Assembly: GCA_964057225.1 (NCBI GenBank)
Contig: OZ059896.1
Location: 15,078,501 to 15,142,500, forward strand
Length of the DNA: 64,000 nucleotides
Direction of reading: 5' to 3'
From: Auanema rhodensis
Lineage: Eukaryota > Nematoda > Chromadorea > Rhabditida > Rhabditidae
Of the stretch, positions 29,201 to 38,900 are shown in pieces. Position numbers and translations under genes: made by a program. The number at the start of each line of letters is the position of its first letter. Positions within the stretch are counted from its first letter, which is position 1. The notes beneath the pieces are model-generated. The model saw only the letters and a list, made by a program, of their open reading frames with translations. It was not told the DNA's origin and made no database searches.

Positions 29201-31511
29201 AAAGAAACTCCGTCGACCCGGATTCGAACCAGCGACCTAAGGATATCTACACTTCTACAGTCCTCCGCTCTACCAACTGAGCTATCGACGGAACGAATCT
29301 GTTGTTTTCAGAGGTTATTGTCAAGAACTGCTATAATCAATATTTTAAATGGAAGAAAAAGAAAAGAAACTCCGTCGAGCCGGATTCGAACCAGCGACCT
29401 AAGGATATCTACACTTCTACAGTCCTCCGCTCTACCAACTGAGCTATCGACGGAACGAATCTGTTGTTTTCAGAGGTTATTGTCAATAACTGCTATAATC
29501 AATATTTTAAATGGAAGAAAAAGAAAAGAAACTCCGTCGAGCCGGATTCGAACCAGCGACCTAAGGATATCTACACTTCTACAGTCCTCCGCTCTACCAA
29601 CTGAGCTATCGACGGAACGAATCTGTTTTTTTCAGAGGTTATTGTCAATAACTGCTATAATCAATATTTTAAATGGAAGAAAAAGAAAAGAAACTCCGTC
29701 GAGACGGATTGGAATCAGCGACCTAAGGATATCTATACTTCTACAGTCCTCCGCTCTACCAACTGAGCTATCGACGGAACGAATCTGTTGTTTTCAGAGG
29801 TTATTGTCAATAACTGCTATAATCAATATTTTAAATGGAAGAAAAAGAAAAGAAACTCCGTCGAGCCGGATTCGAACCAGCGACCTAAGGATATCTACAC
29901 TTCTACAGTCCTCCGCTCTACCAACTGAGCTATCGACGGAACGAATCTGTTGTTTTCAGAGGTTATTGTCAATAACTGCTATAATCAATATTTTAAATGG
30001 AAGAAAAAGAAAAGAAACTCCGTCGAGCCGGATTCGAACCAGCGACCTAAGGATATCTACACTTCTACAGTCCTCCGCTCTACCAACTGAGCTATCGACG
30101 GAACGAATCTGTTGTTTTCAGAGGTTATTGTCAATAACTGCTATAATCAATATTTTAAATGGAAGAAAAAGAAAAGAAACTCCGTCGAGCCGGATTCGAA
30201 CCAGCGACCTAAGGATATCTACACTTCTACAGTCCTCCGCTCTACCAACTGAGCTATCGACGGAACGAATCTGTTGTTTTCAGAGGTTATTGTCAATAAC
30301 TGCTATAATCAATATTTTAAATGGAAGAAAAAGAAAAGAAACTCCGTCGAGCCGGATTCGAACCAGCGACCTAAGGATATCTACACTTCTACAGTCCTCC
30401 GCTCTACCAACTGAGCTATCGACGGAACGAATCTGTTGTTTTCAGAGGTTATTGTCAATAACTGCTATAATCAATATTTTAAATGGAAGAAAAAGAAAAG
30501 AAACTCCGTCGAGCCGGATTCGAACCAGCGACCTAAGGATATCTACACTTCTACAGTCCTCCGCTCTACCAACTGAGCTATCGACGGAACGAATCTGTTG
30601 TTTTCAGAGGTTATTGTCAATAACTGCTATAATCCATATTTTAAATGGAAGAAAAAGAAAAGAAACTCCGTCGAGCCGGATTCGAACCAGCGACCTAAGG
30701 ATATCTACACTTCTACAGTCCTCCGCTCTACCAACTGAGCTATCGACGGAACGAATCTGTTGTTTTCAGAGGTTATTGTCAAGAACTGCTATAATCAATA
30801 TTTTAAATGGAAGAAAAAGAAAAGAAACTCCGTCGAGCCGGATTCGAACCAGCGACCTAAGGATATCTACACTTCTACAGTCCTCCGCTCTACCAACTGA
30901 GCTATCGACGGAACGAATCTGTTGTTTTCAGAGGTTATTGTCAATAACTGCTATAATCAATATTTTAAATGGAAGAAAAAGAAAAGAAACTCCGTCGAGC
31001 CGGATTCGAACCAGCGACCTAAGGATATCTACACTTCTACAGTCCTCCGCTCTACCAACTGAGCTATCGACGGAACGAATCTGTTGTTTTCAGAGGTTAT
31101 TGTCAATAACTGATATCTACACTTCTACAGTCCTCCGCTCTACCAACTGAGCTATCGACGGAACGAATCTGTTGTTTTCAGAGGTTATTGTCAATAACTG
31201 CTATAATCCATATTTTAAATGGAAGAAAAAGAAAAGAAACTCCGTCGAGCCGGATTCGAACCAGCGACCTAAGGATATCTACACTTCTACAGTCCTCCGC
31301 TCTACCAACTGAGCTATCGACGGAACGAATCTGTTGTTTTCAGAGGTTATTGTCAATAACTGCTATAATCAATATTTTAAATGGAAGAAAAAGAAAAGAA
31401 ACTCCGTCGAGCCGGATTCGAACCAGCGACCTAAGGATATCTACACTTCTACAGTCCTCCGCTCTACCAACTGAGCTATCGACGGAACGAATCTGTTGTT
31501 TTCAGAGGTTA
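26200..31511 (-). repeat. tRNA-Tyr tandem array, segment 2
   Basis: Thirty regular 162-bp units followed by a 5'-half unit and two more full units, ending at the element C target duplicate GTTA (31508-31511). Variant units recur with a 21-unit (3,402-bp) period: a T-rich spacer variant at about 26223 recurs at about 29625, and a damaged-T-arm copy at 26293 recurs at 29695. The last 13 units of segment 1 match units 9-21 here, so both segments were one array before element B arrived. Confidence 0.95.
26293..31073 (-). tRNA. tRNA-Tyr(GUA) genes, 162-bp tandem, 30 copies
   Basis: Copies start at 26293 + 162k, k = 0 to 29. Copies k=0, 10 and 21 carry the T-arm/B-box-damaged variant and k=18 (29209) a T-stem mismatch; the other 26 match the consensus. 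Two further intact copies follow the half unit, at 31241-31323 and 31403-31485. The 5' end of the last one lies 23 bases from the element C target site. Confidence 0.94.
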
Positions 31512-31833
31512 CGTTCCATATTGGTTCCTAGGGTTCCGGCTAGGTAACCATATGGACTTTAATAGTGTGAATGCCATTGTAAAAGTAACAGAGAGTAGAG
31601 AAAAAGAAGTTTATTCAGAATATGGAAATACAATTATAAAAGCAAAATACAATAATCAAATAAATGAAACTACATGTTATGAGAAAGCCAACCTAGTTGC
31701 TTTCTCAGGGGTTTATATAGCAAAATATTAATTACAAATATAATTGAATTTATACAAAAAGTAGTTCAGGTCTAGTTTCTTATTGAATTCTATTAACCAA
31801 AAGTCGCCTTCTTTATAAGACACGTATGGAACA
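31512..31833 (-). repeat. 3' LTR of element C
   Basis: 322 bp. On the minus strand it starts TGTTCCATA and ends TATGGAACG, an almost perfect inverted repeat. It lacks the 17-bp hairpin present in the other LTR. Confidence 0.95.
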
Positions 31834-32062
31834 TGCCTTATATTGAAAAAGTAGCTGACCTCAGCTATAAGAAATTAGACCTTTTAAGGAAAAGAAACAA
31901 AAGAGAAAAATATATATATAAATGAATTAGAATTAGAATACTAGAATATCAATAATAGTGTAATAGGAATAATATTAAAAAAAATGAAAACAATATAAAA
32001 AGAAAAAGAAAAGAAAAGAAAAGAGAAGAAAAGAAAAACTATGAATTCACCTCGTGCAGCTG
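31834..32062 (-). other. 3' untranslated tail of element C
   Basis: AT- and GA-rich stretch between the small ORF and the 3' LTR, with TTCAATATAAGGCA just before the LTR on the minus strand as a weak polypurine tract. No gene seen. Confidence 0.5.
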
Positions 32063-32467
32063 TTATCCTTCTTCCTCCTCGATTTGTCCCAGCTGGAAGT
32101 CGGTCGCGGGTTGCCGGTCGGCGACCGTCCATATGTGGAACAGGCTGACGTCTGTCAGCAGTTCCGTCGCCTGGCCTGCTATCATCATTTTCTTTCTTTT
32201 CTGGTCCGGAGTGGTGGCGCGCGTCGCCATTAGTATCCTTAAGGCCTGGCTGATCAGGTCTCCCGCCTTCCTAATCGACTGGTTAGTCGATTCCATCATA
32301 CTTTCTTCTGTCCAGCTCTTGTGGATCTCTTCCGCGGCCCATCTTGGGATGAGATCCGCGCTAGCTACATTTTCGGAGGCTGGATAGCCTAGATCTTCGC
32401 GTAGTTTGTTGATGGTGGCCTTGGTGCGGGCAGTGGCCTCGGACCAGTTTTGCGCCATTTTGGCCAT
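32063..32467 (-). CDS. Small accessory ORF of element C, 134 aa, unknown function
   Basis: A true ATG at 32467, 134 residues, in the sense orientation of the element and about 450 bases downstream of the polyprotein stop. The protein is charged and predicted helical, with an acidic end (QIEEEEG), no signal peptide, no membrane segment and few cysteines. I do not recognise it. A nested palindrome sits just upstream at 32506-32535. Neither A nor B shows a counterpart between pol and LTR. It could be an accessory protein made from a spliced RNA, a captured host fragment, or chance; composition is less AT-rich than its surroundings, which favours real coding sequence. Confidence 0.5.
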   Translation of the reverse strand: MAKMAQNWSEATARTKATINKLREDLGYPASENVASADLIPRWAAEEIHKSWTEESMMESTNQSIRKAGDLISQALRILMATRATTPDQKRKKMMIAGQATELLTDVSLFHIWTVADRQPATDFQLGQIEEEEG

Positions 32468-32920
32468 CTCTTCTTCATCATTGTTACATGAACATTGTAA
32501 CCTTTCCAGAGTCTCTATTAATAGAGTAACTCTGGCTAAATTCTCCGAAAATGATTAGAGGATTCTTATCTTTTTAGTCCTGTTGTTTGTTGTCTCCAGT
32601 TGTTGTAGTTCTATCTGGAGCGAATGTATCTTGATCCACTTTTCCTTGATCATCGCGATAGGTGTCTCGCAGGCTGGTGGAGGGAAGACGAGTGCCATTC
32701 TTGTGGTGCTGGGAGTTTTTCTGCTTGAGGTGAATTTTGAGCTTATATAGGGTGAAAAAAAATAGGTAAGTATATATTTTGTGATACATAGATATTAAGA
32801 TTGATGATTGGGGAAAACATTGTTTTTGTTGTTTGGGTAGCAGATAGAATGAATTATTGTAAATTAATAAAAAAAAATTAATTAATAAAGTTATTTTCCC
32901 AAAAAAGTTTCTATTTTTGA
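32468..32920 (-). other. Region between pol and the small ORF in element C
   Basis: Contains a nested inverted repeat: outer CCAGAGT (32506-32512) with ACTCTGG (32529-32535), around the 14-bp palindrome CTCTATTAATAGAG (32513-32526). A second short hairpin is GTTACA/TGTAAC near 32483-32501. An open stretch at 32574-32789 could be an upstream exon of the accessory ORF; I cannot show it. Confidence 0.4.
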
Positions 32921-35900
32921 TTAAATGGTTGTTGTTGCTCCAATCACTGTTGAAGGTCGTTTCTTTCGTACAACCGGTGTTTTTGGAGAATTGAAATGAG
33001 CATCAGGTATCTGAGAGCGTGTGAGCCTGTTTTTAGACTCTAAGGTGGGTATCACGCTGTTGTACCTTATTGGTACGTGGAATGGTTTTGGAGCGGTTAT
33101 AGGATTTTTGTCTTCTATTCCAAGTGCCAACTTGAGGGCTGAGCTCCATCTTTTGGTTGTGGGTATCTCTTTACGTCTTTCTTCATAGAGCTCTTGCCTT
33201 GTTTCTTCTCCAATTTTATCGACAAGTTGTTGAAATAAGTCTGCCGTATTCGGTCCGGTTTCTGGTTGATAATTGTCCTGTTGTGTTTCCCGCGTAATTT
33301 CCTGTGGTGCTATTGTTTCTTGTGGTGTTATTGAAGGTCGGCTTTGTTCGTAGAATTCGTCCTCGTTGTCGCTTTCTGAATCAGAGATTGATGTTGCGGT
33401 GGGCGTGCTATTTTTAGCGCGCGTATTTTCCGTATCCTGCTGTGAGCCGTCGCTATAAATGGCGGGTGCGGAGTCGTTTCTGTTGTGCTCGCTTTCTTCG
33501 ACGTTGTTATCGTCGGGTGGAAAGTATCTTATATTATTCTTGTGAGCTATAATCGTATTCCCTTCGCTATCTGCTAATATTACGTTATTTCCTTTTATTT
33601 CCTTGATTATATATGGTCCATCGCTTGTTGTTTGTAATTTATTTGCTGGCTTTGCTCGCTTGACGAGTGCTCTATTTTCCACGAAGATCTCTCTTTCCTG
33701 CGTCCTGTGATTTTCGTCGTATTTCTTCTTCATTCTTTCATTATTCAACTCTATCCTTTCATGAATCTTCTCGTGTAAGTCCGGGGCGTTCTTGATTGTG
33801 GCTCCTGGAGTTTCTAAGTCCTTATCTATTGGTAACCGAGCTGTTTGTCCAAACAGACAGTCGTAGGGTGGTGTGCGAGTAGTAGCGTTTGGTAGTCGAT
33901 TCATCGTAAAAACAATTTTTGGTAGAATAATATCCCAATTGTCTTGATCGTCATTAACGTAGGAAGTTAATGCTTCTTCCAGTGTTCTGTGTAGCCGTTC
34001 CACTTGACCATTTGCGTTTTTGTAGTATGGCATAGTTGTGTGATGTTCCGATCCAAGATTATCGCACATGCTTTTGAATTCGTGTGAGACAAAGTTTGAT
34101 CCATTGTCTGTGATGATTTTCTTTGGGGGTCCGAAGACATAGAATAAGTGTGTCATAATAGCTGATACTATTTCTTCTGATGTCTGACGAATTAATGGTA
34201 TCGCTATAATCCATTTGGAAAATGCGTCCTGTATAGATAAAATGTATCTATTATCCTTTGCAGTTCTAGGTAATGGTCCTAGTATGTCCATGTGAACTCG
34301 TTCCCATGGATGTGTCACTGTTGGGAAGTTTCTCATTGGTTCAACTGTGGCTTCATGTGGGTTATTTTTCCTCTTTGCACAGTCGAGACATCTGTTCACA
34401 TATCTTGTGATATCATCCTGTATTCCTGTCCAAGTGTACCGTCGCAAAATGGAGTCTTGAGTCTTATTGATTCCAAGATGTGCTCCGAGAATTGGGTCTT
34501 TATGAAATTTTTCTATAATTGGTATTGTGATTGCTGGATCGTTTGGTAGAATGGCTCGCGGAGTTTGTAAAGCTGTTTTGGGTTTTGCATACAGAGCGTC
34601 GTTCACAACGATATATCGATCCATTAGTTGCCTTCCTGCTGTTTTGTTCCGAATCTTTTCTTTTGTTTCCATGATCCATTCTGTATTGCCTTGAATGGTC
34701 CGAAGGTCCGTAATAGTTGAAATAGTCGAGGTTTTGTGTGTAGGAGTTTCTTTTGGTTTCTTCTTTCTTTCCTTGGCTTCGTTGACTTCGTCTTCAAAAT
34801 ATCGTGAAAGTGCATCACAGACGCTGTTAAGACGTCCTGGGCGATACACTATCTCGATGTCGTATTCTTGTAATACGATTTGAAATTTTGCTAGCCTGCC
34901 AATGAGATCTTTTCTTGTCATGAGGCTAGTAAGAGGCCTGTGATCGGTAATGATTCTTATTGGTGTGCCTAGTATGTAAGTCCGAAATTGATGCACTGCG
35001 AAAGTGAGTGCTAGGGCTTCGATTTCAATTGGCGGGTAATTCCGTTCGGCTTTGTTCAGTTTTCGGCTGGCAAATGCAATTGGGTGAAGTGGTTCCTTGT
35101 CGTCTTTAGCCTGTAATAGTACTGCGCCAACTGCAATTATACTTCCATCGCTTTCAATGACGTAAGGTCGTTTTGCTATAGGTGCTTGTAGTACAGGGGC
35201 TTGACAGAGTATCTGTTTAAGTTGTTGAAATGCTTGTTCTTCTGCATCTCCCCATTTGAAAGCTGTATCCTTTTTCGTGAGCTCATAAAGTGGTGACGCA
35301 ATGCCTGCGGCATTTCTAATAAATCTGCGAAAGTAGTTCACAACTCCCATAAATGCTCGAACTCCTGTTATTGATTTCGGTCTTGGATAATCTTGGATTG
35401 CTTTTACTTTCTGAGGGTCTGGTTTTATTCCTTCGTGTCCAACAATGAATCCTAGGAATTTGACTTCTTGTTGTCCAAAGGTACATTTCTTAAGCTTGAT
35501 TTTTAATCCTAGCTCTGCTGATGCGTTCAGTACTTCGTCGATATCTTGTAAATGTTTCGTCGTTGATTCCGATATGAGAAGTAGATCGTCGAGATAGACG
35601 AAGAGCTTGCATCGTACGTGTTGTTGTAAATATCGTACAGCATTTTGGAATGTGTGTGGAGCTCCGCAGAGTCCCATCGGCATTCTGCAGTATTGATAAG
35701 TTCCGCTCGTAGTAGTGAATGCGGTGAGGTGTCTATCTTCTGATCTAAGAGGGATTTGAAAGAATCCAGATACTAGATCAAAGTTACTGAAGATACGCGC
35801 TCCGGCTGCTAGGTCCAAGATGTCTTGAATGTTAGATATAACGTAGATTTGTTTTTGCGTTATTGCGTTGAGTGCTCGAAAATCAGTCACAAATCTGTAC

Positions 35901-38900
35901 GTTTTATCCTTTTTCTTGACCAATATTACGGGACTGGTAGTCATAGAAAAAGATGGCTCAATTATTCCTTGTTCTAACATTTCCTCCACTTGTTTTTCTA
36001 CTTCTTCTTGTTGTGATAGAGGTATTCTGTACGTGATCTTGAAAGATGGAACTTTTCCTTCGATGATCGGGATGCTATGTTCCACTGGTCCTTTGAAAAG
36101 TCCAATATTGCGATCCTCGTTTAAGAAAGCTTCCTTGTTTCTGAGCACTATTTTCTTTAACTGTTGTCTCTCTAGCTGAGTAAAGATGGTGTTTGTTACA
36201 TCGAGGTCTTTTATAAAGTCCTCTGGGAAGTATGGTAGTTGATCTTCCCATCTTGCTTCTGGTGGCACATATTGTCCTTTTTGCTCCTCCGTGTTTTTCG
36301 GGATAGCGTAAGTTACTTGTACAGGGGTGCATGACATGACGTAAATAAGATGTTCTCCAACAAACTTTGCTGAAATATCCTGTCGACGAAGCATAGTGCG
36401 AATTCCTATAGTCGGATTAATCTGCAGGATTGCCCACCAGGTAAGTAGCTGCTTATTTTGCATTCTGCATACGTTTTTCTTTGTTATTTGGAAAGATTGT
36501 AAGATTTCCTCCTCTAGTTTTGACGTAGAGTATTGGAGGTGGGACCTTGTATCTTGTTGGCGTAGTTGATCGTCGTATTTTTGAATGATATCTGCTCGTG
36601 TTCGTAGGAAATTGAGGTGTGCTTGTGATCCAGTGTGAGATTTGATTTCCTCAATCGGTTGGGTCGTTGTTGCTCGCTTTGTAGTAGTCCGAGTTGTTGG
36701 AAGTGTCCTAGTAGATTCCCTGCGGGATGTGGTGGTGAGAGGACGTGGTGGTGGAGTTACTGGAGTTGTTGTACTCTGGTAATAATAATATCTCCTTGGT
36801 GTAGTTGTAGGTTGAGGTGGAGACGTCCGATGAGTAGTAGTTGTCGGGGCAGTTGTTGTGGTAGTCGATGTAGTGGTTGTGGTGGTTGTAGTAGTGGTGG
36901 TTGTGGGGCTAGCACCAGGTGACTCAATGAGCTGAAGATATGCTTGTTGAAATAATTTGCTGTCTTCATCCGTGATAGGTCTGATTGTAGGTTGACTTTT
37001 GGGCAACCCATAATTTTGTGCGTGTCCGTTGAAGATGAGGGTATAGTTGGGAAAGACGATTGCTGACGAATTTGCCTGTTTTGTGAGATCTGCCCATTTC
37101 TTATTTTCTCTCTCTCTTTGTTCTTTTGATATCCGAGTTAGACGATTGTTTTGCTCTAGATAATTAAGAAACTCCTGTATTTGATCCATCTGGGTGTAGA
37201 ACTGTGTGTCAGTGCGTGATCTAGGCAGTTTTGTCATCCTGGGTGGGTACAGTTGGTACAGATAGTCCTCCATTGATGGAATAGTCTCTCCTGTTGCCAG
37301 AGTGGTAGGTGTGTGAGCTATTTCAATTGCTATTTGTCTTGCTCGGTCGAGATAATCGCCTTCGTAGTTGAGTAGACGTGTGGCAAAGTCGCTGATAGTG
37401 ATTTGCTTGCTGAGTTTTGCCGTGATCTCTGATGGCAGTAGGTGTTCGATGGCAATTTTCGTAGAAAGTCGAATCTCAGCTTCTGCAAGTGTGTGCAGGA
37501 TAACCATGTTGATGTCAGTGTAGTTGTGCCATAAGAGTCGGTTCTTCAGTTTTGATGAATCTAGTTGTAGGAATTTGATGAAACCTATGTGTACGCTAGA
37601 TGTCTTGAGATATTCCATAAGGTTATAAGCGTTGTCCAGTCTTTTCCTATTTCGATATGTCTGGTACATAGGTAGTATACCTGTAGAACTGTCTGTGAGG
37701 CGAAGTGATTTGTAGATAGTGATATTGAAGAATCTCGTAGGGTATTCTTGGGGTGCCATCCTCTTTTGACGTCGGTGTGTTTTTAAGTCCTTGATGGAAA
37801 TGTACGTACCACTATCAGTTGAGTAGATGCTTGTATTCATACATCTTGTAGCTGTAGGGTCTGGCGTGTTGTTTTTGAGAATGAATGCTCCTTGTATTTC
37901 CGAGATTAATACAGTATCATTGTTGATTAGTGCTTCGAATTTCCCTAATGTCGTGTAGTCGCAATTTCGATGAGGGATCCATGTGATAACTGCGTTGGTG
38001 GTGTTGCATACTCCTTGTTGCTTAGTGCATCCTTCAGTGTTGATGAATAAGTCGGAGATTATAGTGTCATCGTGTAGGCTAGTCATCATTCCTCTTTCTA
38101 AGGTGAATCTTGACTTGGTTGTGCAAGAGGATGCCCAAAACGATTTTGGTTGTGTACTAGATGGCATAGGGGCTTTGAATAGTCCTGGTGCTTCGCGATT
38201 GAGGTCGTTATCCATGTGTCGTCTTTCTTGAATGGCTGTTTGGCATTCTTGTGGAGTGGCTGGTTCTATTCGGAGTAATGTAACGTTATTTTCCCTGATG
38301 AAGAATAAGTCGTGGGCGCACGTTTTATAGATTTCCTTGGCGCATTTCCATGCTTCCCATTCCTTGTAATTCATATTTTCTGCGAATAGTTCCACTGTTT
38401 TTATCTCGACTCCGTCCTTGTGTGCATAGTCTGAGCAGGTGGTTGGGCGAGGTGGTTCGAAGAAAATACCTTCTCGTTTGCCAATGCAGAGTTGATAGGT
38501 GTTGTCTGCCTGGCAAGGTATCATAGATAGGGCGATGACGGATAAGAATAGCGGTATGAACGGAAGTGTCTTCTTTGTTTTGATTGTTTCCTTTTCTACT
38601 TTGTTAACGTGAAAACGGACGCTGGGGCTTCTTGTGCGATCTCTGTGCCTGTTATGTGGTCCATATGAAGTGCTGCGATTTCGTTGTTGAAATCCGCGAT
38701 CAGGACAGTTTCCGCGGTTGTATCGGTCGTTTCCTCTGTGCTCCTGTCGATCATTCCTTCTGCTATCATATCGATCGTTTCCTCTGCTGTTGTATCGATC
38801 ATTGTATCTATCGTACCGTTGGGGGCTACGATAATTGTTGTATCCTTGTTGATATCCATTGTTTCTGTTATCCTGTCTGAAGTTGTGACGGTTATTTTGT

